From Ascidia mentula (Eukaryota; Chordata; Ascidiacea; Phlebobranchia; Ascidiidae), in NCBI GenBank assembly GCA_947561715.1, contig OX387200.1:6388501-6452500 (forward strand): 64,000 nucleotides of DNA. The letters run 5' to 3'. A model generated the notes under the pieces. The model saw nothing but the letters and a program-made list of their open reading frames with translations, ran no database searches and was not told the origin of the DNA. A program made the position numbers and the translations under genes. Positions 24,853-36,231 of the stretch are shown piece by piece. Each line of letters starts with the position of its first letter. Position 1 is the stretch's first letter.

Positions 24853-27831
24853 ATGAGCGGCGAGGAATCTCAACTTATACCAGAAACTGTGGAAGTATTT
24901 TCAGGCGACACGCCAACATCATATCCACAAATGAACAACCATACGAGTAACGTTTCAACAACGCACGCACTACAAAGTTACCTCGAAGTTAACGTCGAAT
25001 CTGTCACGTTTTCCTATTCACATACGGTGATAATTGATAGAATCGTTGTGGAAACGTATGCGGTCCTAGAAAAACCCGAAGTGCAACCCCTGCCGGTTAT
25101 TGTTCCGTTTCAAACTTCACCCATTTTCGTTGACAAACTTCCAGAGCAAAGCAACGCTAATGTGCTAATGCCAAACAACGCGAATTTGGGTGGAGTAAAC
25201 TTAACTGAACAACTTCAAGGTCAAGTTCAACACTTAGCACTTCCAGGACAAAATATTGACCCAATTCTAAATGTGACCGATACCGCCATATGGTTGAACC
25301 GCTCCACACACGCACAGTGTTGCCCACCTGCAACCAATCGAACCCTCGTTTCATATTTGTGCGGTTTTCCGAGTTTTTGTTCTCAAAACGCCGTGGAATC
25401 TTGCGCTGACATCCCGTTGCTCGAATGCCAGAAATGCAACATGGCGAACGCCTCCCTTTTCGTCGCAGGTATCCTTCTACTTGGAACACTTGTTGTTTTA
25501 GGTAACGGATTCGTAATCTGGTGCAACGCAACCAAGAAGAACGGATTCCGTGGTACTTACAACACGATCAAGGCTTCACTTGCCGTGGCCGACTTGCTTA
25601 CAGGTGGGTGTGCTGGTCACTTGTTTACGTACGCTCGTGAACTTTTGACATGCGACCCACGCTAATGCAGCATTGGCGACTAATGATTACATGAAAGAAA
25701 ACCGAAGGATAGCAATTATTATTTGCAGTCTTTAAGTTCTAAACTCTGTTTTCCACGTAATATAAATGTTTACATACATATTAGTTATAAACATAACCGT
25801 GCCATTGCTTAATATTTATTCCGACAAATGTTGTTTTATGAATTGTGTAAGCTACAAAAGCTTGGCTGTTTGGCCGGCAAAGACCTCTGATAGTCACACC
25901 AGCTGCACTGATGAGACCTTATAGGTCGAAACAGTGGCCATCTGTATGCAGCTTACACAATTCATAATTGGCTCAACTTTGCTTGTCATATGTTGTTTTA
26001 TTACTGGTATTTTTTCACTAATTAACTTATGCATGCACCACACAGGCCTGCAAATATTCTGTGTATCAGTCTACAACTTCAGTTGGACGATCAACGCAAC
26101 TGCCGATGAACTGAACGAACACCAGATGGATCTACGGGGATCCCTTCAAGCGACTATTGGCGGAATTTTTTATTTACTCGGATTCACCTCTTCTCTTTAT
26201 CACCTGATTTTCCTCGGCCAGCAACGATTCAGAGCGATCAAGTGGCCGATTCTGTACAAAAGTCAGGGAAGCAAAGTGGTCTACTTTGGATTGGCGGCAG
26301 TATGGTTCATGGCTGTTCTGACATCTGTTACACCAAGTGAGCTTTCATCTTTGCTTGGGCTTCTTATTAGTAAACCTAAACAAGATTAATAAATTTTTTA
26401 TTTTTAATCCTTTAGAAAAGCAATTGTATAACGAATATGTTGTCTGGTGGATACTGCAATGAAATCTAAAAACACGTTTAATAGGTTTTTGTTGGGATTT
26501 AAAATATGTTTATGAGGTTTTTGAGAGTGGAAAATTCACAGAAATACATTTCATCTTATACTGCTATCATAACCCTGGAGAAGTCTCGACGGATGGCAGA
26601 CGAAACGTTGGTTTCCAATAAACACTTTAGAAACTAAGTGCCAGAAGAGCAATTCTGATTAACATTTCATCTTGTAAGACTGTAACATGGTATTTTTTTT
26701 GCAGAATTTTTTTCATCGACGTTTGTGTTCACCTACTCACACACAGTATACATTTACAGTCTTACACTACGAGATATCGAAGAAAATCCCAATTTGACTT
26801 CTCTGGTGGTCATTTTTACCATGGTCTTCGTTCTTCCTTACATAATTATGGTAAATTACAATGCCCCAGATTAAAAGCACTGTGTGGTGCAATTTTAAAC
26901 TTACTTATGCTTACATAAGTTTTATTTTTTATATTTTTAGAAATTACTGCGTGAAAATGGTATTGAATTTAGCAAAACATATAGAGATCAAACAAAAATA
27001 CTTCGCGAACATGAGAACAAAATCAACTGCTACAAATTTATGCGGAAATGTCAACTTAAGCCGCTTAATCCTATTAACAAGCTAAAAAGGAAAGTTTGGT
27101 CAACTGCTAAGATTAACATACTTTCTGTCTCTCTTTTGTAGACTGCCTTGACACTTGCAGCTGGCTTGACGCTACGATCGAACAGAAAGAGGACGAAAGG
27201 TGTTCGTGAGACAACAGCTAAACGTAAACTCGTAAGACGAGAAACTTCTGCTTTCCTAACACTAACCATGATGCAAATAGGTTTTACCGTGACACTGGGT
27301 AAGTTTGGGACTTCTCAAAAATCTTATATGCTGATACTATAAGACACTTTGTACTATTGTTCAGTGCCCCTTCTGGTGGTGGTACTGATGAGTTATACGA
27401 AAGCACTGACATGTCAAACAATTTCTTCGCCTATGATAACATGCGTCTACCTCAGCATGTCAAACAGGTGAGAGTTTTCTCGTTTGATGCCTTGAATTTA
27501 CCACGGGTATGAAGGTACAGTTAAAAGTATTAGTGGACAAAGAAGGTTATTTTCGTATATAAGCTATATTTAAACGTATGTGTCTAAAATATCTGTTACA
27601 AGCTTCTTCAGGAATATTTTCAATACCATGTCCAGCATGGTCAACATTACATTTGAATCAATCACCATAGCATCAGGTTGAACAAGGTGGAAGCCGTAAC
27701 AAATATTTTCTTGTGACAGCTTGGTTAACGTTTTGATCTATGGGTTTATGAACAAGAATTTCCGTCAAGCGATCCGCGCAAGCTTTACATGCAGCTTGTC
27801 TAAACCAACCAAGATGAATATCCAACGTTAG
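24853..27831 (+). CDS. Rhodopsin-like GPCR, paralogue 2 (519 aa)
   Basis: Six exons: 24853-25603, 26046-26336, 26705-26850, 27142-27298, 27365-27467, 27720-27831, in frame to TAG. Exons 2-5 have the same lengths (291, 146, 157, 103 nt) and phases as the upstream gene, so this is a tandem duplicate. It keeps the cysteine-rich juxtamembrane module (LCGFPSFCSQNAVESCADIP), GNGFVIWCNA in TM1, LAVADLL in TM2, QQRFRAIKWP at the end of TM3 and LVNVLIYGFM in TM7 (NPxxY with Val for Pro). The cytoplasmic tail is shorter than in paralogue 1 and lacks the double cysteine. The N-terminal domain has diverged strongly while the membrane core is conserved. A hammerhead ribozyme lies in intron 1 on the sense strand. 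Confidence 0.88.
25836..25967 (+). mobile_element. TIR element carrying an intact hammerhead ribozyme
   Basis: The terminal repeats TTATGAATTGTGTAAGCT (left) and AGCTTACACAATTCATAA (right) are exact reverse complements. The 132-bp element lies in intron 1 of GPCR paralogue 2. The right terminal repeat overlaps the 3' strand of helix I of a hammerhead ribozyme. Related elements recur at 30.6, 33.3, 48.8, 51.3, 60.0 and 63.3 kb. Confidence 0.75.
25901..25953 (+). ncRNA. Type I hammerhead self-cleaving ribozyme, intact core
   Basis: Every conserved part is present in order. Helix I 5' strand AGCTGCA (25901-25907) precedes the core box CTGATGA (25908-25914). Helix II is GACCT/AGGTC closed by TAT (25915-25927). 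The second core box GAAA is at 25928-25931. Helix III is CAG/CTG plus the A15.1-U16.1 pair. The cleavage dinucleotide UA is at 25945-25946. Helix I 3' strand TGCAGCT (25947-25953) pairs perfectly with the 5' strand. Cleavage is predicted after 25946. It is in the same sense as the host gene and so could cut the intron in the pre-mRNA. The fold is seen directly; activity is inferred. Confidence 0.88.
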
Positions 27832-28332
27832 AAGGTGGACACAGAGTTGAAGTTAAAAATTGATTACATCAATGCGCCAAATTTTTAAAACAACATGCAT
27901 CAAATATTCAGTTTGTTACTGACTCGGTACATTGCGCCTGACACTATATCGGTGTCCATGCCATTGGAACTTGTGTATGCACAGTTAATTTACTTTGTAG
28001 TGTATCGCGCAGAAAAACATAATGAAATTATTAAAAAAATATGTATGTATACTCTTGCTTCCTTTGCTCTTTTTCGCCAAACCGTATGTGCTGCTGCATT
28101 TTTGTTCCTTGCAGTATTTTATGATATTTTATTTTGATCTCAGCATACCAGGGAGAGGTTTGAGTAATTTTTGAGAATCTTAATTGAAAGGGTGACAAAT
28201 TGTGTAGATCAGTGGGCGCCAGGACCCCCCTGGGGGCGTTTGCAATCGTTCGGGAGGCGCTGGAGACCAAACGGGCGATTGGGGGGGCGCCAGAAAATAA
28301 ATGACCGATTGGTGGGCTCTTATAGCGTAAGT

Positions 28333-28559
28333 CAGTGTTTCTCAACCGGTGGTACCACTAGTAGTACGCGACCGCATTCCAGGTGGTACGTGAGCACCTT
28401 TCCGTAATTTGCGGGTTTTGTTCGAATTTAAAAAATTGTAACTGATTTCAAATTTTCGATAGTTCATCCTAGGTTACTTTGTAACACTCAATTAGGTGGT
28501 ACATGACGAAATTATTTTACTTTCAAGTGGTACGGAACCACAAAAAGGTTGGGAATCAC
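28333..28559. mobile_element. hAT-type MITE, same family as in CENP-C intron 28
   Basis: It starts CAGTGTTTCTCAACCGGTGG and ends AAAGGTTGGGAATCAC, with the shared internal strings GCATTCCAGGTGGTAC and GGTTACTTTGTAACAC. No coding capacity. Confidence 0.75.
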
Positions 28560-28639
28560 GAGCCCAAATGATTCAGTCCAATCTTTGTATAATTTATGCT
28601 ACTTCAAAAAGGGCATTTCTCGCATGCTGAACTAGAAGT

Positions 28640-28900
28640 GCTGTGATCGCCAAATATAAAGGGCCTGCGCAGTGGGGCGATCCCGCCTTGCTATGCGAAA
28701 GGATGGCATTACTTCTGCGTTGTCTGATTACGGTGGTGGAGATCCTCTACGCATGTAAAGGTCGCCTGACAAGTTGTGCGCTTGTGCAACAGTGTACCTT
28801 GGCCACAATATACCCCGTGAAGCCACTGAGCTCCTGTAGCTCAGTTGGTAGAGCGTTGGGCCTGGTTAGCCCAGGGTCGTGAGTTCAAACCTGTCATCAA
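28640..28900 (+). repeat. tRNA-derived SINE
   Basis: The 3' part (about 28829-28895) looks like a tRNA: A-box TAGCTCAGTTGG (28837-28848) and B-box GAGTTCAAACC (28881-28891). The upstream part contains GCGCAGTGGGGCGATCC, which recurs at 54.55 kb and, degraded, at 36.5 and 57.36 kb. I call it a SINE rather than a tRNA gene because the acceptor stem is not convincing and the unit is repeated with the same flanks. Confidence 0.7.
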
Positions 28901-29199
28901 TCAACGCTAAATAAAATAAAAAAGTTTGAGGAACACTGGTGTAGATGAAAGGAGTCTGAGTAAAGTTATAGAACATGAGGTCGAAGAGATGTAAAGAGGT
29001 AAATGCTTATGATTGTGATATTCCCAGGGATACCGTGGGCAAGAACCAAGAACATACGCGCTCGCTTTTGATGCTAAAATTGCATAAAATTGGGATTATA
29101 TCAATGCATGTCAAGACAAAACAATTTCAACAGAAATAAACACGATTCGTAGCAATAAGTACAAATAAATCATTTAAGCAATACAGGTAAGCTCAATTA

Positions 29200-30302
29200 T
29201 TAAATCAGCACATAGGAGATGAGGAGAGCTCCAGACAACACACAAAGCAAAATCAACACGATCCTTGCTTCAAAATTTATTTTCACCATCATGGGATTTT
29301 CTTCAGCGGCATCCTGCCATATTGTACAATTAACGTTTTTTCGTGGAAATGGAACGTCGGGCACTTCGACTCCCAGAAACTTGCAAAGAGGATCCCACCC
29401 TTCCTCTACACTAAATACCAGCAGTTTGTCTTTTGGTGCATTCTTAATAAATACAAAACAGTGTAATTCCTGTTTCAAATAATATTAGGAAATGTGATCT
29501 AGTAAAGCGCATCTCATATTCAATTTTTTATCTGCTAAAATCTTCGCAGTTTAGGATAAACAAAGTATTTATTGACGAATACAAAATCGTGTACCTGCAA
29601 CACATCTGTGTTATGTTGTCTGTATTTCACCCTGAGAATCGTTTCATTCACTGGTTGCGCACTCCAGTTAAAAGGAAACCATGCTCCATAAGCAACACTG
29701 GCTTAAACATAGAAAGCTTTTTTAAACAAAACTGTGTAATTATTTCCGAAATTATCGAGGGTACTCTGGAAAATATTATGAGATCTAATAAAATGTTTTG
29801 GACACTTGCACGTATGAGAGAAAGATTGTACTTACTTTCCCGTTTAAACAATTGAGTGACTTTGTATCCAGTTGGAGAGAATGTTTTGGCAAACCTGAAC
29901 ATCCAGTCTCCGTTAACTTGGCGAAACTGTCGCATGCAACTCTTCACCCACTCTGATTCTTCACGTATTGTCAAAATAATCTGTAATTATAATCTTCCTT
30001 TATCATTCTCGTTCTATGTCAGCTTAGTAAAAGCACGCACATTATACTACCTTTGCCTCTGGAAAAGCTTTATGTATTTCTTTCCAGAAGCAGAACACTG
30101 GTCTGCCAACAACTGCATCCACATTCTCGTACATCTTTCTGAATAGTTCAGTACTGCCACCAGTGGTTAAGATTTCCATCCATTCCTTGTGATGATAATA
30201 TTGATGATCCAAGAAGTCATACACGCTATAACCAAGTTGACTAAGAGCAGCATGCATTGATTTGGTTCCAGTTTTGCTAAAGCCAGCCACGATCACTTTC
30301 AT
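29200..30302 (-). CDS. Sulfotransferase-like P-loop protein, copy A, intact (248 aa)
   Basis: Four exons: 30051-30302, 29836-29980, 29595-29701, 29200-29442 (252, 145, 107 and 243 nt). The N-terminus MKVIVAGFSKTGTKSMHAAL is the 5'-phosphosulfate-binding P-loop of sulfotransferases. Exon 2 starts IILTIREESEWVKSC, matching the 3'-phosphate-binding Arg...Ser motif. Exon 4 has KDKLLVFSVEEGWDPLCKFL and VPDVPFPRKN, typical of the Sulfotransfer_4 family, then a C-terminal hydrophobic anchor (VLILLCVLSGALLISYVL). The product is probably a membrane-anchored PAPS-dependent enzyme; its acceptor is unknown. It pairs with copy F in the outer palindrome. Confidence 0.85.
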
Positions 30303-30574
30303 TTTTGCTATCTTTTCTGCAAATTACATGTAAGTCTATTGATTACAATGGTTTTACAGTTTGCCAAATCGCACTGGAAACGAAGTAATGAAGTTATCTT
30401 TAGTGACATGGGAAACAGATTCATATAAAAAATATCAACTGTTGCCAATCTATAAATAAGTTTGTTCGTTTCGTTGGCTTATTTCGTGGTAATATCAAAA
30501 GAAACAAGCATCGTGCCCTGTCTCGGCATCTGCATTATTGAACTGCTTCTTTGATGTGTTACAACAATTTCAAG

Positions 30575-30732
30575 ATTTTGTTAGCTGCCTTCAGATAGCC
30601 ACTGCTTTGATTCAAAAAGGTCTCATCAGTGCATCTTTGTGAGACTATGGACGATCTTGCCATTCAAACGTCCCGGCAAAGACTTCCACTTATTGGTCGA
30701 CGCATTTGTCATCCCTATGCAGCTCACAAAAT
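30575..30732 (-). mobile_element. Hammerhead-bearing TIR element, degenerate ribozyme
   Basis: It has ends ATTTTGTTAGCTGCCTTCAG and GCAGCTCACAAAAT. On the minus strand the ATCAGTGCA / GGTCTC strings mark the old hammerhead core, but helix II is mismatched and the GAAA box is altered. It mirrors the element at 51341-51498. Confidence 0.65.
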
Positions 30733-30889
30733 TGAGATCATTTTGTTTGAATTATTGTGACACGGGGCCAGACAGCACTATTGGTTTATCGTTTTCTTGG
30801 CCATAGTGTTTCCACTTTATTTCGCTCAATGGTTTCTCAAAATTGTCTTTTTTGGTAAACTGACACGATTGAAAAACTCTGATTTACTA

Positions 30890-31095
30890 TTTTCTTTCCG
30901 GACACGAGCCTTCGCAAATACTCTTCGCCTGAACAACTGTAAATTTCTAGCTGTTGCAACTGCAGAAGGGATTTCCGTTTTGCCGATCGTGATGATGTAA
31001 GGCTTTTTCGAGCTCTCTTGTTTGAGGAAATCAGCTGTTTATGTTAGCTTCAACAACTGTAAATTCCAAACTGCTGCAATCGCAAAATGTTTTCC
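30890..31095 (-). repeat. Tandem decayed hammerhead-like units
   Basis: Two units about 120 bp apart contain (minus strand) GGAATTTACAGTTGTTG and GAAATTTACAGTTGTTCAGG followed by a CGAAGAGTATTTGCGAA-type hairpin. They resemble a hammerhead core (CTGANGA, hairpin, GAAA) with substitutions. Inverted counterparts lie at 51001-51160. Confidence 0.5.
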
Positions 31096-31681
31096 GACTT
31101 ATTTGAATATGCGATCCAAGGCGTTTGATCACGAAACAAATAGCCAAAAGCAATAGAGTCGTATATGATAAACTTTCCTGCAGCAAGAACCGTAAGCGAG
31201 TTTGAACTACAAGTAAGGAAACCTGATTCCTTGAGGGTGATAACAAAATGCATTCGAAAGTAACTGATTTCCAAGTTTATGAAATCAGAAAATATTTGTA
31301 GGCACACCACTCTCATTTTTTTGCAGGATTTTATTTGTATTAGTTCCAAATAAATAGGTGTGAGATTGTGTAGATGAGGGAAATACGAGTCTGAGTTAAG
31401 TTTAACTTCGTTTGCAAATCGGCAATATAGGTATAGAACATGAGGTCAAACACGTATCAAAAATCAAATAGCGATCAATTGGAAAAGAGGCAAATGTTTG
31501 CGATATATGTGAAATAAGGGAGGTCATGGGCAAGAACCAACAATATATGCGTTTTTTTCAACACTGAAATAAAAAAAATATTATTGTTTTAGTAGATCAG
31601 AAAACGTGGAACGCAAATTGAAAATCAGCACGTTTCGTAGCAAGCAAAAACATATGAATGAGGCAATACAGGTAAGGTCAA

Positions 31682-33032
31682 CTACCACATCAGCACATAA
31701 GAGAGAAGGAGAGCTCCAGAAAACACACAAAGCAAAATCAACACGATCCTTGCTTCGAAATTTATTTTCTCCATAATGGGAATTTTTTCAGCGGCATCCT
31801 GCAACAGGTTAGAATTAACGTTTTTTCTTGGAAATGGAACGTCGGGCACTTCGACTCCCAGAAACTTGCAAAGAGGATCCCACCCTTCTTTTACACTAAA
31901 CACCAGCAGTTTGTCTTTTGGTGCATTCTTTAACAAATACAAAGCAATGTAATTTCTACTTCAAATAGCATCAAGAAATGTGCAGTGTTTAATAAGATAC
32001 CATATTACATAATTTATCTACAAAAGCCTTCGAGTTTGGCGACGCTCGTTAGCATACCAATGTATGAATTGACGAATACAGAATAACATAAAATTAGCAG
32101 CGGAAGCTGGATTGCTTATATAAATAATTTTGAAAATTACGTCATGAAGATGTTGATCAAACCGATGTTTTCGAACAAAAAATAATCGTGCGTACCTGCA
32201 GCACGTCCGTGTTATGTTGTCTGTATTTTACCCTGAGAACGGTTTCGTTCGCTGGTTGCGCACTCCAGTGAAAAGGAAGCCATCCTCCGTAAGAAACACT
32301 GCCTTAACAAAAATTGTAAAAAACTTTTTCGAAAAAAACTAACAAATCAATTATGGAAAAACTATTACCGACACATCGAATATAATCTGGAAATATTGTA
32401 AAATCTAATAATATATTTTGAACATATTTTTTATTTCAAATTCACTTTTCAATAAGTTGGATTTTCTGACATTAATTTCGAGACATGCCCCATGGAAACA
32501 ATCGCAAGGCAAACAAACCTAAGAATAAAACATATCATTCATGAATGAGAGAAAGATTCTACTTACTTTCCCGTTTAATCACTTGAGTGACTTTGTATCC
32601 AGTTGGGGTGAAAGTTTTGGCAAATCTGAACATCCAGTCTCCGTTAAGTCGGCGAATCTGTCGCAGAAAACTCTTCACCCACTCTGTTTCGTCACGTGTT
32701 GTCAAAATAATCTGTATTTATAATTTTTTTTTGATTACTCTCGCTATAAGTCAACTTCTTAAAAGCACACAATATACTACCTTTGCTTCCGGAAAAGCTT
32801 CATGTATTTCTTTCCAGAAGGAGAACACTGGCCTTGCAACAACTGCATCCACATTCTCGTACATCTTTCTGAATAGTTCAGTACTGCCACCAGTGGTAAA
32901 GATTTCCATCCATTCCTTGTGATGATAATACTCATGATCCAAGAAGTCATACACGCTATAACCAAGTTGGTTAAGAGCAGCATGCATTGATTTGGTTCCA
33001 GTTTTGCTAAAGCCTGCCACGATCACTTTCAT
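31682..33032 (-). CDS. Sulfotransferase-like P-loop protein, copy B, intact (249 aa)
   Basis: Exons 32781-33032, 32567-32711, 32196-32302 and 31682-31927 have the same lengths and phases as copy A (last exon 3 nt longer). The P-loop is GFSKTGTKS. The 3'-phosphate motif is TTRDETEWVKSF. Exon 3 ends VLRVKYRQHNTDVLQ. The C-terminal anchor is LILLCVFSGALLLSYVLM. It is most similar to copy E, its mirror partner 16 kb away, which suggests recent duplication or gene conversion between palindrome arms. No stop codon or frameshift is visible. Confidence 0.85.
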
Positions 33033-33301
33033 TTTTTTTATCTTTCCTGAAAACTTTCTGCAGGCTGTTGATTACATTGGCAATAGTTTTGCAGTTTGCC
33101 GGATCGCACTGGAAACGACTACCAGTATGAATAACAAAGGAAACGGTTTCAAATTGAAAATATCTTTTACAGCTTTTTTACAAATAAGTTTGTTTCTTTC
33201 GTTGGGTTATTTCGTGGTAATATCAAAAGAAACAAGCATCGTGCTCTGTCTCGGGTATGCGCAATTAACTGCTTCTTTGATTTGTTACAAACAATTGCAA
33301 G

Positions 33302-33446
33302 ATTTTGTGAGCTGCTTGCAGATAGCCATTCTTTCGACCTATAAGGTCTCATCAGTGCAGCTTTGTGATGCTATGGACGATTTTTCCAAACATCCAGACA
33401 AAGACTTATGGATCACGCATTGGCTATGTTTATGCAGCTCACAAAC
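33302..33446 (-). mobile_element. Hammerhead-bearing TIR element, near-intact ribozyme with mutated cleavage pair
   Basis: On the minus strand: helix I strand AGCTGCA, core CTGATGA (33349-33355), helix II GACCT/AGGTC and core GAAA (33332-33335) are intact. The 3' side reads CTGCAAGCAGC instead of CTGTATGCAGC, so U16.1 is C, which should abolish or weaken cleavage. The terminal repeats are ATTTTGTGAGCTGCTTGCAG and GCAGCTCACAAA. Mirror copy: 48799-48948. Confidence 0.75.
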
Positions 33447-33449
33447 TTC

Positions 33450-34640
33450 GCAATATTGGCTCCGTGCTTATTATTTCATTTATTTTTTCTCCATGCATAA
33501 TTATTGTGACATGGGGCCTGGTAACACTATTGGTTTACCTTTTGCTTGGCCATAGTGTTTCTAACTCGTTTCTCTCAATGGCTGTACCTAGTTTGGTGTC
33601 CAACGGATGACTATGAATGATATAGTCACAATAAAGAGGAGGTCTTTTCTTTTTCTGATTTGCTTGAATATTTTAGTATTTTTTATACACTGAGTACGGG
33701 ACGATGTGTGAATTATTTCTAGCTTGTTCATACGGAACTTCAACAGATTAAATGTCACAATTGCTTGGGAGTTTCGCTTCCACAAGATCAGGACGAAAGG
33801 CGTTCATCAAAATAGCAGTTAAAGTGCATATGTGACACATTCATTGAAACTTTGCGTAAAACTAAAGGTACATCTACAACAAACATATATCCAAAGTGTT
33901 TCGGTTCTACGTCAACTGAAAAATTTAGAAAACTGCACGAAAAGTAACGGCGACCAAAATCGTAAACCATCACACAAGGCGCTCGTGTCGAACAAATGCA
34001 TTGTTTACATAGGAGAATGCGCCTTATTACAGATATCGAATAGTTTTAAACATAGGAGAATCCACAGATTACGTTACCTCAAAGGTCAGGACAAGGTTTT
34101 ACATCACACAAAAATATGTCAATGTGACTAAAGGGCTTGGCAGCAACGACATTACTCTGTACTTCGATAAGACGGGGATGGTGCGTTTCTTTGCTCAGTG
34201 ACAATAAATGACGTCATTTTGGGTGTGATGTCATAACTTTAAACTCACCTTTGTGTGAACTTTAATTTGATGATTCCAACATTTCTAGTTTTTCTAGTAC
34301 AACTATATTGCGAAAAATACATTAGTTATTGATTGTGGCGAATAAATAAATCATTTAAGACGCGAACTCATAGGCAACGCTACTGTCGGACAAAAAGTGG
34401 TACTATGACAGAATAACAGTTTTGTGTTGCACAATCAACTAATTTGGTCGGTTTTTCTCGGCTGTCTATTCCAGCCTCAAAATTCAATTAACCTACTTTA
34501 ATATTTTGCTGTGAGTGAACAAAACGACAATGCTAAATTAACGGTTTGTCTCTGTCGTGTTTTTAAAAGTTCATGTATCAAGTCAGCGATCATAAATGCT
34601 GTAACAACAAGAACACCCAGTCCCAGTATCTGTCTGCAGC
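33450..34640. other. Non-coding stretch within the left outer arm
   Basis: It mirrors about 47.6-48.8 kb. No exon or known RNA is visible. It contains flanking sequence that also follows other sulfotransferase copies (for example near 59.7-60.0 kb), so it probably belongs to the duplicated unit. Confidence 0.5.
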
Positions 34641-34649
34641 TTAAATTAA

Positions 34650-35282
34650 CATAAAATTCGTTTGTTGCACTGGTTCACTTGTTGTCCTCTGTTTAAAGCA
34701 AAACTATACCAGTTTTACAATGTTTTCCGTTCCTGTTTTTTCCGCACGATTTCGTTCGCAGCGGTAAAAATGCGAATTTGATCAACTGTATCTCAGAAAC
34801 CAGTCGCCGTATAAAGTTACTTTTTCGCCAAAAATTTTTTAAAGTTAGAATATCTCTTAGTTTAATTATAACATGTTTTATTTTTCCGTGTCACATGCAC
34901 TTTAAGCTTACACTCGGGTCGAACAAGACAAACATTCCTACAGCTAATTATGCAGTAAGCTGTATAAGTGTTATGCACCAAAATTGCCTTTTCTGGTAAA
35001 TTGGCACGATTGAATAACTCTGATTTACTATTTTCTTTTCAGGAGCTTTCGCAAATACTGTTCGTCTTAACAGCTGTAAATTTCCAACTGCTACAACCGC
35101 AGAAGGATTTCCGTTATGCTGCTCGTGATGATGAAATGTTTCTTCGAGCTCTCTTGCTTGAGGAAATCAACAATTCATATTTGCGAACTTTCGCGAATTT
35201 TCTTCGCTTCATCAAATGTGAATTACGAACTGCTGCAACTGCAGAAATGCTTTTCGACTTTTTCCAACGACTTTCGGACCAA
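34650..35282. repeat. Repeat block shared with 44.1-44.88 kb and 47.3-47.65 kb (inverted)
   Basis: Strings such as TTTAAAGCAAAACTATACC, ACATGTTTTATTTTTCCGTG and CACCAAAATTGCC occur here and in reverse complement at 44.4-44.85 kb and partly at 47.3-47.6 kb. It includes two decayed hammerhead-like units on the minus strand near 35.06 and 35.20 kb. Confidence 0.7.
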
Positions 35283-35499
35283 GGTATTTCGTGTAAAAGA
35301 AGGATGGGATTCTTTTTGCAAGTTTCTTGGAGTTGAAGTGCCCGACGTTCCCTTTCAACGAAAAAACGTACATTCCACGTTAATTGAAGATTCTGCTAAA
35401 GAAAATCCAGTCATGATAAAAATGATTTTCGAAGCAAAAGTAGTTTTGTTTTTGTGTTTGATTTTAGCAATTGTACTGATTTTTTGGGTGCTGATGTGA
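35283..35499 (+). pseudogene. Sulfotransferase-like relic C (exon 4 only)
   Basis: It encodes FRVKEGWDSFCKFLGVEVPD and the terminal anchor ending IVLIFWVLM, the last exon of the family. Exons 1-3 are absent on this strand, and the 5' end of the exon is replaced by unrelated repeat sequence. It is duplicated in inverted orientation at 42063-42298. Confidence 0.8.
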
Positions 35500-36231
35500 A
35501 ATACCCGTTATTTGTTGTAAGTTCGTGTGGTTCAATGATGCACATGGAAGGTTTCAGTGTTGTTAGTTGCGCAACCGTAACCGTTGTTATTTTAACATTT
35601 CTCTAGGTTTTTTGCGTTATTTCATACGGATATATTTCTTTAGGCGAAATACAATAACACATTTTGGCAATACAAAACAACTGATTGGCGAAAAAAATGA
35701 ATTCATTGGGCGACTGCATGTTTCTTCGAAGATAACCAAGCAGCTGTTTGTTCGTTGCAATGATATTTACTTCACACCAAAGTATACGAATATGATAAAA
35801 TAAATCTTTAAAATTTCTTGAAAGTAACATGTTGTTTGACATTTCGTCCCAACAAGAACCGGAAGGAAGGCGTTCAACAAACGCTTGTCAACTGATACAC
35901 GACTTAGAGATGTACGACCAAAGTTTTCTCTGCCTATTTCTCACAAATACGCTTGCTTCAACGATAGAAAAATCCCGAAATCAAAAGCACCCTTCATGGC
36001 AGACTGTCCTTAAATGTGACAAAGCATCTAGAGAACTTTTAATAAAATAATCAAAAAATAAAACAACTATTATCGCTTAACTGTGGGCATTTTCGTAAAA
36101 GGTTGAAACCAGTAAGCATTAATTTTGGGAAGCTTGGCTTTCACAAGAATTTCTGCACACTTTGCAAAAGCACAAAAACCATAATGTTTCTGCCTTTAAC
36201 ATATGTTTCCAAAAGATATTTCAAACAAGTC

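Larger units (their letters stand above)
29836..34960. repeat. Left arm of outer inverted duplication (partner 47300-52232)
   Basis: Copies A and B, their shared flanks and the interposed hammerhead MITEs reappear in reverse complement at 47.3-52.2 kb. Paired anchors have nearly constant coordinate sums (30302 with 51766, 33032 with 49216, 34681 with about 47590), so the arms are collinear within about 200 bp. Confidence 0.85.

Noticed and set aside
26575..26625. Hammerhead-like GACGGATGGCAGACGAAACG in GPCR2 intron 2
   Set aside because: Has CGAAAC but no CTGANGA box and no helix I partner.
28829..28895. A functional tRNA gene
   Set aside because: A- and B-boxes are present, but the acceptor stem and cloverleaf are poor and the unit is repeated with the same flanks, so it is a SINE head.
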